A stretch of 64,000 nucleotides of DNA from JAUWVG01 sp964633715 (GTDB lineage: Bacteria > Acidobacteriota > Aminicenantia > Aminicenantales > Aminicenantaceae): positions 5,135 through 69,134 of the forward strand of contig CAZWHQ010000022.1 in the NCBI GenBank assembly GCA_964633715.1, in the 5' to 3' direction. Positions 1 to 9,584 of the stretch are shown here, piece after piece. Below the pieces are notes generated by a model. It saw nothing but the letters and a program-made list of their open reading frames with translations, had not been told where the DNA came from and made no database searches. Both the position numbers and the translations under genes were made by a program. Numbering within the stretch: position 1 is the first letter of the stretch; every line of letters begins with the position of its first letter.

Positions 1-2
1 TG

Positions 3-1256
3 ATGGCATCTGTAATTGTTATTCAATTCGGATGTAAACCTGATGAAACCGGACAGGGCCCTATTCCCTCCGAGGTCCAGGAGAACATCAGAAAAGTCCT
101 TTCGGAAAAAAGCAAAAATAAAGAACTCGAGACCTACGAACTCTATGCTGCAGCTCGCAAAGAGCTCACGCTGGTGGACATCGATACAATCAATCCAAAA
201 GGACTATCCAAAGAAGAAACCCTAAAATATGCGGAACTTTTAACATGGGCAGATAATAATGAAGAAGCTATTAAAGTCTATAAAAAAGTGAGTCGAGGCA
301 AAGATATGCCTGCTCGTGAGGCCAGTAAAATGCTGATCGATTTGGAGATACCCGAAGTCGAGAAAAATCCAGATCTCTATGAAAAAATGCTGGAGGAATA
401 CCGGGCAAAATTCGCTCCTTCACCTGAAGACACCTTTGGTCTGTACAATCATGTGGCCGTGCTGTCCAGATATTACAATGAAAACAAAAATCCAGAAAAA
501 GCCATCGAGATTGTTCAAGCTGAAATCGATTATCTGAACTTTGATGAGCCTTATTTTTCCTATAGGCTGCTCAGTGCCCGCTATCAGTCCTTCCTGGACC
601 TCGATCGAAAAGAGGAAATTGTTGAACTGCTGGAAGACTACAAGAAAAAATTTGAAGATATCGTTGCAGAACGTGAAAAAAATATCCCTGAAGATGAAGC
701 GGAGGCCGAAAAATACAACCAAACCACAAATAGTTTTAATTCATTGGCCCGTACAATGCAGTCCGGTTTAGCACGGATTTATGTCATCAATCAGGAAGCG
801 CCCGGATTTACTTTTACGCATTTTTTTAACACAGACCCTGTGACCTTGGAAGGACTGCGGGGTAACGTCGTAATGATTGATTTCTGGGCCACCTGGTGCG
901 GTCCATGTATCGGCACATTTCCCGAACTGCGCGAAATCCATGCTGCATATAAAGATAAAGGGCTCTTCATCCTTGGCGTGACCAGTTTTCAAGGAAGCAT
1001 GACTAATCATGGAAAAGACAGGGTGACGGACCTTTCTGTGGAGGAAGAACTGGCGCTCATGCCGGAATTCATTCAATACCAGAATGTAACATGGCCTCTC
1101 GCTTTTTCAGATCGGGATTGTTTCGATCCGGTGTATGGGATCACGGGCATTCCGACAAGTATTATTATCGATAAAAACGGTATTGTTAGGCTGTTTACCC
1201 ACCCGGCCAACAAAGATCAAATCATCGCCCTAATCGAGGATCTGCTTGCTGAGTAA
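3..1256 (+). CDS. TlpA-like thioredoxin-fold protein (5' end probably outside window)
   Basis: C-terminal thioredoxin-like domain (about residues 265-417) with a clear redox centre WCGPC (Cys299/Cys302) after a short beta-strand WAT motif, and a cis-proline loop (TGIPTS) typical of the TlpA/ResA family of periplasmic thiol-disulfide reductases. The first 260 residues are helical, charged and tetratricopeptide-like, resembling the long N-terminal extensions of TlpA proteins in Bacteroidetes and Acidobacteria-like groups. The frame begins at the third base of the window and the residues before Cys11 look like the end of a signal peptide, so the real start probably lies upstream; whether Cys11 is a lipidation site cannot be decided. 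Known role of the family: reduction of disulfides in exported proteins. Specific substrate unknown. Confidence 0.8.
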   Translation: MASVIVIQFGCKPDETGQGPIPSEVQENIRKVLSEKSKNKELETYELYAAARKELTLVDIDTINPKGLSKEETLKYAELLTWADNNEEAIKVYKKVSRGKDMPAREASKMLIDLEIPEVEKNPDLYEKMLEEYRAKFAPSPEDTFGLYNHVAVLSRYYNENKNPEKAIEIVQAEIDYLNFDEPYFSYRLLSARYQSFLDLDRKEEIVELLEDYKKKFEDIVAEREKNIPEDEAEAEKYNQTTNSFNSLARTMQSGLARIYVINQEAPGFTFTHFFNTDPVTLEGLRGNVVMIDFWATWCGPCIGTFPELREIHAAYKDKGLFILGVTSFQGSMTNHGKDRVTDLSVEEELALMPEFIQYQNVTWPLAFSDRDCFDPVYGITGIPTSIIIDKNGIVRLFTHPANKDQIIALIEDLLAE

Positions 1257-1268
1257 GATAGAGACTCC

Positions 1269-1862
1269 TTAAGCGGGCTGTTTTAATTCTAAGGCGTCTT
1301 CTTCAGCTTCCGAGACATCTAAAGGACCCATAAGCACTTTTGTTTTTTGCAGTTTTTCAGTCTCATGCATTAAATCGATCTTGATCTTTTCACTGAAAAC
1401 GTGTTTTTCCGGGACTACGCTTTTAATTCCATATTTTTCTTCGAGGTGCTCTTTTAATATGGTTGCCCTTTGGAAAGCATCGTTTTGAATTGACTCGTAG
1501 TTCTTTTCTAACTCCATCGCCGTCTTAAACTCTTTTCCCATAGATTCCAGGAGTCCCCAAATTTCCTTTCTGTATTTTGCGACTCTTTTGAGATGGTTGT
1601 CCATGGTTTGCCTTAGCTCATTGCCTTCCTCTTCAAGTTCGGCCATGAACCGGGCGTATTCCCTGAGTTCCTGTTTTTCCTCGTTTATCTCTGCTGTTTT
1701 TTCTGTGATCTTTTTCTCTGCTTCCTCTTTCATGCGGAGGATTTGTTCTTGGAGCTCTTTTTCGATTTCTCCCTTTCGGTTGGATAAAATTTCATCCAAT
1801 TCAACTTCAAGGTCTTTTGAGATAGACAAGAATTTTGTGTGCGCTTCCTTCCTATTAAGCAT
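1269..1862 (-). CDS. Coiled-coil protein of unknown function
   Basis: 197-residue acidic/basic protein, mostly a long heptad-rich coiled coil (about residues 10-135) with many Glu, Lys and Leu, followed by a short C-terminal tail containing a GIKSVVPEK segment. The start is set at an ATG preceded by a strong AAGGAGAAGG ribosome site; the frame stays open further upstream but without a site. No signal peptide and no membrane segment. It resembles no family I can name with certainty. It converges with the TlpA-like gene, whose stop lies about 12 bases away, and is divergent from the glycosyltransferase gene. A structural or scaffold role is possible but not shown. Confidence 0.55.
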   Translation of the reverse strand: MLNRKEAHTKFLSISKDLEVELDEILSNRKGEIEKELQEQILRMKEEAEKKITEKTAEINEEKQELREYARFMAELEEEGNELRQTMDNHLKRVAKYRKEIWGLLESMGKEFKTAMELEKNYESIQNDAFQRATILKEHLEEKYGIKSVVPEKHVFSEKIKIDLMHETEKLQKTKVLMGPLDVSEAEEDALELKQPA

Positions 1863-2059
1863 TTTCCTTCTCCTTGTGCTGTTATTTTGACAGTTTTTTT
1901 TAAAAAAATCCAATTTTATCCAGCCTGAATTGACAATTTTTATGATGGAATGATATGTTTGGCTCTGGATATTTTTCTCCATCATCTTAGGAAAAAGGAG
2001 GAAATTTAATGGTTAGGAAAAAGGATCAAACTCTTTAATCGAGAAAGGAATAATTAATT

Positions 2060-2833
2060 ATGCTCAGTGGAAGGAAAATCGTAGTCGTTCTGCCTGCCTA
2101 CAATGCTGAACAAACTCTTCGCCAAACTTACGATGAGATTCCGCACGATATTGTCGATGAGACAATTCTTGTCGATGATGCCAGTCAAGATAATACTGTC
2201 AGGTTAGCGAAGGATATGAATATAATAACCTATCGACATCATAAAACCCTGGGTTATGGTGCAAACCAAAAGACCTGTTATTTGCAGGCACTACAAAGAG
2301 GAGCAGATATAGTTATCATGCTGCATCCAGATTATCAGTACACGCCTAAACTTATCACGGCCATGGTCTCAATAATATCCAATGGTCTGTATGATGTTGT
2401 TATAGGGTCTCGGATTTTGGGTTCAGGCGCTTTAAAAGGTGGGATGCCTCTGTATAAATATATATCAAATCGATTCCTTACATTTATACAAAATTTCATT
2501 TTAAAATATAAGTTATCAGAATATCACACGGGATATCGTGCATTTTCAAGAAGAGTCCTCACAGAGCTGCCGCTGCTGGAAAATTCCGATGATTTTGTTT
2601 TTGATAATGAAATGCTCGCTCAAATTATTTATTTTGGATTCGATATCGCAGAGGTGACCTGTCCCACTAAGTACTTTAAGGAAGCTTCAAGCATTGGATT
2701 GACTCGGAGTATCAGATATGGATTGGGCGTATTGTGGACGTCCATAAGATTTTGGCTTTCGAAACATCACATCAAGAAGTTTCCAATATTCAAAACAGCT
2801 GGCAGGAAAATTATAGCCCAAGAAAAAACATAA
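2060..2833 (+). CDS. Family 2 glycosyltransferase, dolichyl/polyprenyl-phosphate mannose synthase-like
   Basis: 257 residues with the GT-A fold signature of family 2: N-terminal [10 protein letters not shown], the nucleotide-binding acidic loop LVDDAS near residue 38, and an HPDYQY acidic motif near residue 90 in the place of the DxD motif. The length and lack of long membrane anchors match DPM1-type enzymes, which move a sugar from a nucleotide donor to a polyprenyl phosphate at the inner membrane. The amphipathic stretch around residues 130-155 probably contacts the membrane. It lies 25 bases before a polytopic membrane protein gene on the same strand; a two-gene operon in which the second protein uses the lipid-linked sugar is a reasonable inference. 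Confidence 0.8.
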   Translation: MLSGRKIVVVLPAYNAEQTLRQTYDEIPHDIVDETILVDDASQDNTVRLAKDMNIITYRHHKTLGYGANQKTCYLQALQRGADIVIMLHPDYQYTPKLITAMVSIISNGLYDVVIGSRILGSGALKGGMPLYKYISNRFLTFIQNFILKYKLSEYHTGYRAFSRRVLTELPLLENSDDFVFDNEMLAQIIYFGFDIAEVTCPTKYFKEASSIGLTRSIRYGLGVLWTSIRFWLSKHHIKKFPIFKTAGRKIIAQEKT

Positions 2834-2858
2834 TTCTAACTCACGATTGAGTGAAGGC

Positions 2859-4976
2859 ATGAAGAAGAGTTTAAAAGTCAATTTCCTCGTTTTAATCCTT
2901 TTTATCGTGTTGACTCTTTTAATGACCTATCCCACTGTGCTTAAAATGGGATCTGGTGTCAGAGATCTCGGGGATCCTTTCCATCTTACCTGGGTTATGG
3001 CTTGGAATGTCAAAGCGATTTCACATTTAGATTTTCAGGATTATTTTAATACAAATATTTTCTTTCCATATAAAAGAACCCTTGCCTACTCGGAATTCCT
3101 CTTTCCCCAATCTATAGTGGCTTTGCCTGTCCTTCTTTTATCGGGCAATCCTATTTTTGCCTATAATTTTATTTTTTTATTATCTTTTTTGACATCAGGA
3201 TTTGGAGCATATCTGCTTGCCCGTTATTTGACCTCAAGTACTTCAGGAGGAATTTTAGCGGGGGTTATCTACTCTTTTTCCCCTTTTATGTTTCTTCATT
3301 TAGGCCATGTGCAGATACTTGCAGCTGGAGGAATTCCCCTTGCGCTATTGTATCTCCACAAGTTTTTTATAAGTGAAAAGGTTAAACATTTACTCCTTTT
3401 TACTCTCTTCTATCTCCTTCAGGTTCTTGCGAATGGATATTATGCGATGTATCTCTCTTTTTTTGTGGGGCTTTATATCCTGCTCTATATAGTCACAAAA
3501 AATAAATTTAAAGATGGACAGTTCTGGCTAAAAATGGCTCTTTTTGTGGTTATTGTTTTGGTTGTTGTTGGGCCCTTTTTTCATCAATATCTTATATTAA
3601 AAGAAGAAATGGGATTTGTCAGACACAGCATTGGTTATTCTGCTTCTCTAACCAGTTTCTTAGCTGCACCTCCATGGAATAAAGTCTATGGGCAACTCAC
3701 TTCAACTTTTCTAAGGCCGGAAGCCGCGTTGTTTCCCGGTGTTCTGGCTTTTTTGCTGGCTGCTTTTGGTTTTATACACAGTATGAAGGGGCATAACAAG
3801 TGGAAGCCTCTTGTTAGAAAATACACGATAATTTATTCTGTAATAGGGATTCTCTCGTTTTTCTTTGCATTTGGTTCCAAAGGACCATATATTCTTTTAT
3901 TCAAATATGTTCCAGGTTTTAATGGTCTAAGGGCTGCCGCTCGATTTCATATATTTGTTATGCTTGCAATTGCGGTATTGGCCGCATTTGGAATGAAATC
4001 TATTTTGTCTTTCTTTCATAACAAAAAAAAGTTCACCTCTCTTGTATTTGTTCCTCTTTTTATGCTCATTCTTATGGAGTATCTATCGATACCGATTCCC
4101 CTGGAAACAATTTCTGTAAAAGAGAATATCCCTGAGGTTTACAAATGGCTAAAAGCTCAAAAGGACGATTTTGCTCTTTTAGAACTTCCCTTACCAAAAA
4201 CAGTCACAGAAAGCGCTTGGATAGAATCCCCAAGACTATATTATTCGACCTACCATTGGAAAAAATTAGTCAACGGAAGAAGTTCCTATTTTCCTCCACT
4301 TTATTATGAATTGATGAGGAGGTGGCAGAGCGAATCCCTTAAACAAAATATCAACGACATGCAAACTTTAGGAGTCAAATACATCATACTCCATTCATCT
4401 TTATATGAAGAGGAAGAGCTGAATACCATAATGAGTGATATCTCAAAACATAAAAAAGACATCAAGCTTGTTACACAATTAGGCGAAGCTTATGTTTATG
4501 AATTGGCACCTCTTCCTGTTGAGAAAACTGATGAAGTCTTGCCAAGTAAGTTCCAACCCATCCCCAACACCGGATGGTCAGTGTCTTCGAATGTCAATAA
4601 AGGAAATGTTAAATATGTCCTAGATGGAGATATTTCAACGAGGTGGCACATAGGAGGTCGAGATTTTGATGTGTATTTCGAATTCGATCTAGGCCGCACC
4701 TATAACCTAAAAGGGCTCTCAATGAACTCTGGATCAAATCCTTTGCACCAACCAAGATCTTTTAGAGTTGAAGTCTCAGAAGATGGTGTTGAATGGATAG
4801 TTGCCGCACAACAGGAAAACTATCTGCAGCCTATTAATGATTTTTTGACTTCCAAAGAACTATCTCTGGACATTACCTTTCCTGCTGTCAGGGCAAGGTA
4901 TATAAAGTTTATCAATACAGGAAGAAAAATCGAGGGCAGATATTGGTCTATCTATGAGATAGAATTTTTTGAATGA
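2859..4976 (+). CDS. Polytopic membrane protein with C-terminal F5/8C (discoidin-like) domain
   Basis: About 705 residues. The first ~410 residues hold roughly 10-12 hydrophobic segments, with an NTFFP-like luminal loop (YFNTNIFFPYKR) typical of GT-C/YfhO-type integral membrane glycosyltransferases. Residues ~420-540 form a soluble extracytoplasmic part. Residues ~550-705 match the F5/8 type C (discoidin) pattern: DGDISTRW early, then VEVSEDG and ARYIKF strands, suggesting carbohydrate or surface binding. An ATG at 2859 is chosen; a TTG 12 bases upstream is an alternative, and neither has a good ribosome site. It is a paralogue of the protein at 60447-62108, sharing the order of segments and the loop motif but not the F5/8C domain. 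Glycosyl transfer is inferred, not proven. Confidence 0.7.
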   Translation: MKKSLKVNFLVLILFIVLTLLMTYPTVLKMGSGVRDLGDPFHLTWVMAWNVKAISHLDFQDYFNTNIFFPYKRTLAYSEFLFPQSIVALPVLLLSGNPIFAYNFIFLLSFLTSGFGAYLLARYLTSSTSGGILAGVIYSFSPFMFLHLGHVQILAAGGIPLALLYLHKFFISEKVKHLLLFTLFYLLQVLANGYYAMYLSFFVGLYILLYIVTKNKFKDGQFWLKMALFVVIVLVVVGPFFHQYLILKEEMGFVRHSIGYSASLTSFLAAPPWNKVYGQLTSTFLRPEAALFPGVLAFLLAAFGFIHSMKGHNKWKPLVRKYTIIYSVIGILSFFFAFGSKGPYILLFKYVPGFNGLRAAARFHIFVMLAIAVLAAFGMKSILSFFHNKKKFTSLVFVPLFMLILMEYLSIPIPLETISVKENIPEVYKWLKAQKDDFALLELPLPKTVTESAWIESPRLYYSTYHWKKLVNGRSSYFPPLYYELMRRWQSESLKQNINDMQTLGVKYIILHSSLYEEEELNTIMSDISKHKKDIKLVTQLGEAYVYELAPLPVEKTDEVLPSKFQPIPNTGWSVSSNVNKGNVKYVLDGDISTRWHIGGRDFDVYFEFDLGRTYNLKGLSMNSGSNPLHQPRSFRVEVSEDGVEWIVAAQQENYLQPINDFLTSKELSLDITFPAVRARYIKFINTGRKIEGRYWSIYEIEFFE

Positions 4977-5203
4977 ACGATTGTGGATTATCAATCAATA
5001 AATAAGTAACCTCAATTATTTCAACCAGTTATAGATTCACTCTCTTTCCAATGGTGAGTACCAGTACAATTCCCCTCAATTCTTAAAGATATGGCCTCTC
5101 TCATGCGAATCTTTTATTGACGTGATATGCTTATTCTATATATGATTGATCATGCGAAAAAACCAAATTCCCGGAATAAGAAATAATCATTAGGAGGAGC
5201 AAG

Positions 5204-7975
5204 ATGAAAGACAGCAAAAGGTTTATTCTATTCGTTCTTTGTGTGATTTTATTTATAGGCCTTGCCCCTGATATTAATGCCCAGTCAATCAACAAAAAGG
5301 TCTTGACAATCGATGATTATGAGAGGTGGCGGACAATAGGCGCAGTTTCCATGTCGGATAATGGCGAGTGGGTTACCTTTTCTTATATTTTTGCTGATAA
5401 GGATGACACACTCTATATAAAGAGCACCACAACTGATAAAGTCTACGAGATTCCAAGAGGCAGCCTTCCGCCTAGAGGAAGCTCATCGGCATTTTCAGAT
5501 GACTCAAAATGGGCGGCCTATTTTATCGACCTTCCGGACAAAGATCAGAAAAAACTGCAGAACGAAAAAAAACCGGTCACACGTAAGGCAGAGCTGCTTA
5601 ATCTGGAGACGGGTGAAAAGCTGACATGGGAAAATGTGGCTTCCTTTATTTTTTCCAAAGGCTCGGGATACCTGGCAGTCAAGAAAGCTAAAGCCGATCC
5701 GCAGTCAAAACTCAAAGGGAGTGATCTCATCCTTAGAAATCTTTCTGAGGGCTTTCATGAACTTTTCGGCCATGTCAACGAGTTCAGCTTTAATAAACCC
5801 GGAACGATGTTTGCCTACACCATCGATGCCAACGATAAGAACGGAAATGGATTATACTTAATCGACCTTCAATCGCATGTCCGGAAACCGCTCGACAACG
5901 GAGATTTGGATTACTCCAGAATGACCTGGAACGAAAAGGGAACCGCACTTGCCGTATTAAAAGGGAAGGAAAAAGAAGGTTTCATCCATAAAGAAAATTT
6001 TCTTGTTGCTTGTACTGGGATTGGAGGAGAAAACATAAAAAAAACAGAATATGATCCTTCAAAATCTTTTGATTTTCCTAAGGATCACATCATAAGCGAA
6101 AAGGGAGCTGTGGTCTGGACGGATGACCTCAATAAAGTATTTTTTGGCATAAAAGAGCAGGAACCCAAACCTGATGAGAAAAAAGATGAAGAGAAAAAAG
6201 AGGAGGCAGAAGAACAGGCTGATGTTGATATCTGGCACTGGAACGATGACAGAATCCAGTCTGTACAAATGGCGAGTGCAGAGAGAGACAAGAATTTCAC
6301 TTATATGGGAGTCTTGATTTTAGACAACAAAAAATTCTATGAGCTGACCGATAAAAAAATGCGGACTATTTCCCTGTCAAGAGATGGAAAATGGGGAGTG
6401 GGGCGGGATAACAGTAAATACTGGTCAGACTGGAAAGATGACATGGCCGATCTTTATCGCGTCAATACTGGGACAGGAGAGCGCACTCTCATATTAGAAG
6501 CTCAATACAGGACGTACGGCATTTCACCTGACAGCAAGAGTTTTCTGTACTGGAAGGACGCTCATATCTGGCGATATGTCCTCGATTCGAACACCCATAT
6601 TAACCTCACAGAAAAGGCACCTGTCAGTTTCATCAATCTAGAATCGGATTATGCCGGAGAAAAACCTCCCTATGGGATAGCAGGGTGGACCAAGGACAAA
6701 ACTTACGTGATCCTTTATCATAAATATGATCTTTGGCTTCAGCCTCTCGACGGCAGTACACCAAAGAACCTGACCGAAGGATATGGGGATAAAAATGAAA
6801 TTAGGTTGAGATATATTAAACTTGATAATGAAGAAAAGTTCATCGATCTTTCAAAAACAACACTTCTTTCCGCCTATGGTCAGTGGACTAAAAAGTCAGG
6901 ATTTTGTGAACTTTCAAAAGGCAAAATAAAGCCGCTGATACTGGAGGACAAAAGGTTCGGGCGTGTTATTAAAGCTCAAAAATCTGACAAAGTGATGTAT
7001 ACGATCGAAAGTTTTACAGATTATCCAAATTATTATATCAGCGACATGACGTTTACAACCCCACAAGCAGTCACTGACGCAAATCCATGGCAAAAGGAAT
7101 ACAAATGGGGACACCGCATATTGTTTGATTATACAAATAATAACGGGGTGAGACTTCAGGGTACATTAGCCATTCCAGACGACTATAAAGAGGGTCAAAA
7201 GCTGCCCATGCTTGTCAATTTTTATGAGAAAAACTCTCAAAATCTGCATCGCCATATCGCTCCGAGATATGCATCATCTTTTGGCGGAGTTTTAATGGAG
7301 GCGGTCAGTAAGGGTTATCTCTATATGCAGCCCGATGTCCATTTTAATATTGGATCGTCCCATTCGGATATGCTCGAATGCGTAGAGGCCGCGGTTAAAA
7401 AGGTTATCGAGATGGGCTATGTCGATCCCAAACGGATTGGCTTGCACGGTCACAGCTACAGCGGTGAAGGCGCGTCTTATATCGCCACACAATCAAAGAT
7501 GTTTGCAGCTGTTGCCTCAGGTGCAGGAGTGTCGAACCTTGTGGCGGATTACAATCATTTTTGGGGATGGAATTACCAGCTCAGAGGCAGAAACGGAGCA
7601 AACGGTCATAGGTACTACTACTACGGACAGGGACGATGGGGGACCAATCCCATTGACGATTTTGAGATCTACTGGAATGAGTCTGCGGTGGCCCATGTCA
7701 AAACAATGGATGTTCCACTTCTGCTTCTGCACGGCACAGACGATCCAACGGTTGCATTCATGGAAAATCTGGAATTTTACAACGCGCTCAGATTTTATAA
7801 GAAGAATGTGATTTTGCTTGCCTATCCGGGAGAAGGACATGGATTGAGAAAACTCCCCAACAGGAAAGACCTCACGATCAGAATGATGCAGTTCTTCGAT
7901 CACTATTTAATGGACAAACCCGCTCCCGAATGGATGACACACGGTGTCCCTTTTATTGAAAAGAAGAAAAAGTAG
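5204..7975 (+). CDS. Secreted S9 family (prolyl oligopeptidase-like) peptidase
   Basis: 923 residues. An N-terminal signal peptide (basic start, hydrophobic core, INAQ end) directs export. Residues ~30-650 form a beta-propeller with WD-like repeats and a charged Lys/Glu-rich insertion around residues 325-345. The C-terminal alpha/beta hydrolase domain holds a full triad: nucleophile Ser751 in GHSYSG, Asp847 in HGTDDPTV, His879 in GEGHGL. Enzymes of this family cut short peptides after specific residues in the periplasm. The start has a strong site (TAGGAGGAGC, 5-6 bases from ATG). The gene is monocistronic, converging on the quinoprotein-like gene. Fits a peptide-using lifestyle. Confidence 0.9.
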   Translation: MKDSKRFILFVLCVILFIGLAPDINAQSINKKVLTIDDYERWRTIGAVSMSDNGEWVTFSYIFADKDDTLYIKSTTTDKVYEIPRGSLPPRGSSSAFSDDSKWAAYFIDLPDKDQKKLQNEKKPVTRKAELLNLETGEKLTWENVASFIFSKGSGYLAVKKAKADPQSKLKGSDLILRNLSEGFHELFGHVNEFSFNKPGTMFAYTIDANDKNGNGLYLIDLQSHVRKPLDNGDLDYSRMTWNEKGTALAVLKGKEKEGFIHKENFLVACTGIGGENIKKTEYDPSKSFDFPKDHIISEKGAVVWTDDLNKVFFGIKEQEPKPDEKKDEEKKEEAEEQADVDIWHWNDDRIQSVQMASAERDKNFTYMGVLILDNKKFYELTDKKMRTISLSRDGKWGVGRDNSKYWSDWKDDMADLYRVNTGTGERTLILEAQYRTYGISPDSKSFLYWKDAHIWRYVLDSNTHINLTEKAPVSFINLESDYAGEKPPYGIAGWTKDKTYVILYHKYDLWLQPLDGSTPKNLTEGYGDKNEIRLRYIKLDNEEKFIDLSKTTLLSAYGQWTKKSGFCELSKGKIKPLILEDKRFGRVIKAQKSDKVMYTIESFTDYPNYYISDMTFTTPQAVTDANPWQKEYKWGHRILFDYTNNNGVRLQGTLAIPDDYKEGQKLPMLVNFYEKNSQNLHRHIAPRYASSFGGVLMEAVSKGYLYMQPDVHFNIGSSHSDMLECVEAAVKKVIEMGYVDPKRIGLHGHSYSGEGASYIATQSKMFAAVASGAGVSNLVADYNHFWGWNYQLRGRNGANGHRYYYYGQGRWGTNPIDDFEIYWNESAVAHVKTMDVPLLLLHGTDDPTVAFMENLEFYNALRFYKKNVILLAYPGEGHGLRKLPNRKDLTIRMMQFFDHYLMDKPAPEWMTHGVPFIEKKKK

Positions 7976-7991
7976 TTGGACTAAAAACTGC

Positions 7992-9443
7992 TTAGCGGCT
8001 TTCTAAGCCAAAGCAGTATAGTGTCTTAACCGTCCGCAGGTATATTTTTCCATCCGCAATGGCGGGCGTGGCGTAACACTGCTCATTGAGGCTGTTCTGT
8101 GCCAGAATGTCGAGGCTTCCATCCGGTTTAATCACAGTGACAATTCCTCTTAAGCTGATGATAAATACTTTGTCATCAGCCGCAACCAGCGAGCTGTAGA
8201 AGTGGGAGCCAGCCTTCTGTATGCGTCCCTGGGCTAAAACATCACCGTTTTCCGGTCTAAAAGTGGTGACTGTGCCACCGTCATTGATCATATAGAGGAT
8301 GTTTTTGTACAGCAGGGGAGAGGGGAGTTGAGGCACAGAACGGCGGTAGTGCCAAACCAAGTTATTTGCGCTCATGTCCCCCTGTCCGCCCAGGCGGATG
8401 GCGAGCATTCCATTCAAACTGGCTAAAGCAGCCTGAAAAAAATTCCAGTCTTCGGCATCGAGGGCGCCGTCATGTTTGAGGTCCACAAAACTAAAGTATC
8501 CGTAGGGTTCACTATCAGGGAGTTCGTCCTTTTTGAGCCGGCCGTCTTTATCTTTATCGTATTGGGTCAGGGCCAAATTGAAATTGGGTATTTCGACCTG
8601 GTTTTCCGGCTGATTGAGTTGAGAAGCATATCCGTTGATGTAGAGAATGCCACTTTGAATGACCGGAACGGACTTCATCTCAAACGCCAGTCCTCCCACC
8701 CACCAGATTTTTCGACCAGTTTCTGCCGAATAGGAAGTGAGTAGAAAAGATCCGGGAACCAATATCTGTGTGCCTTGTCCGTCCGGATTATAGGTTATGG
8801 GAGTGGAGTGTCCGCTGATAGCTTCGGGTCTCTCTGTCTTCCATACCTCTTTGCCTGAGTTTTTATTGACCGCGAGGATGAAAGAATTTGTCTGCTGGTC
8901 ACAGACAAGAACAACCTTGTCGTTTGCCAGAATTGGAGATGCCCCCATTCCATACATGTTGTCAAAAGGACCAAGGGGAAATCGCCAAAGTTCTTTTCCC
9001 GCGATGTCATAAGCAAGGAGGCCGAAGTCCGGGAAAAAGACGTATACATTCTCTCCGTCTGTCACAGGGGATGGCGAGGCTGGATTGTTGCGGTTGTCGA
9101 GTTTTTCTTTTCGCGGTCTTGGGGCTTTCTTCTGCCAGATAATGTGGCCGTCTTGACGGCTGAGGCAGATGGTCAACAGGGATTCCCCATCAACAGCGGT
9201 CAGGAAAATGAAGTTTTCCGTCAGTACGGGTGATGAATGGCCCTCAGGGAGAGAGATTTTCCAAATCACGTTTTTGTCCGGCCCGAACTCTAGAGGCAGG
9301 CCTGTAGTTTCACCAATTCCACATCCGTTAAGCCCTCTGAACTGCGGCCATACCAAGGTTTCTGTTTTGGCATCTGTCGTTATCGTCAAAAAAAGAATGA
9401 GAGAAATTGTGTCAAAAACAGCTCTTTTTAAATTCTTTTTCAT
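7992..9443 (-). CDS. Exported quinoprotein-like beta-propeller with EF-hand pair
   Basis: About 483 residues with an N-terminal signal/anchor and PQQ-type propeller repeats recognisable by AxxxxxGxxxW endings (for example NKNSGKEVW, SAETGRKIWW). No catalytic residues of PQQ alcohol dehydrogenases are evident, so it is likely a binding or scaffold propeller. A distinctive insertion at residues ~290-335 contains two EF-hand loops, D296-K-D298-K-D300-G and D321-L-K-H-D325-G, separated by about 25 residues, interrupting the blades. The second of two in-frame ATGs is preferred: AAGGAG lies six bases upstream of it but abuts the first. Secreted planctomycete and Acidobacteria proteins with this combination exist; function is not known. 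Confidence 0.75.
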   Translation of the reverse strand: MKKNLKRAVFDTISLILFLTITTDAKTETLVWPQFRGLNGCGIGETTGLPLEFGPDKNVIWKISLPEGHSSPVLTENFIFLTAVDGESLLTICLSRQDGHIIWQKKAPRPRKEKLDNRNNPASPSPVTDGENVYVFFPDFGLLAYDIAGKELWRFPLGPFDNMYGMGASPILANDKVVLVCDQQTNSFILAVNKNSGKEVWKTERPEAISGHSTPITYNPDGQGTQILVPGSFLLTSYSAETGRKIWWVGGLAFEMKSVPVIQSGILYINGYASQLNQPENQVEIPNFNLALTQYDKDKDGRLKKDELPDSEPYGYFSFVDLKHDGALDAEDWNFFQAALASLNGMLAIRLGGQGDMSANNLVWHYRRSVPQLPSPLLYKNILYMINDGGTVTTFRPENGDVLAQGRIQKAGSHFYSSLVAADDKVFIISLRGIVTVIKPDGSLDILAQNSLNEQCYATPAIADGKIYLRTVKTLYCFGLESR

Positions 9444-9584
9444 CTGCATCTCCTTTTGTTTCCAGCATTATTATAGCCCTGGCTGGATTATTTTTCCAAT
9501 TCCAGATATTTCTTTACTTAGCTTGCTTTTTTAAATATATTTTAAGTTCTTCGTGATCGAAAATCGTAAGTTTAGGAGGTTAAT

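Noticed and set aside
7990..8008. GCTTAG/CTAAGC hairpin between convergent genes as terminator
   Set aside because: It sits on the end of the quinoprotein-like gene and has no T tract on either strand; too weak to call.
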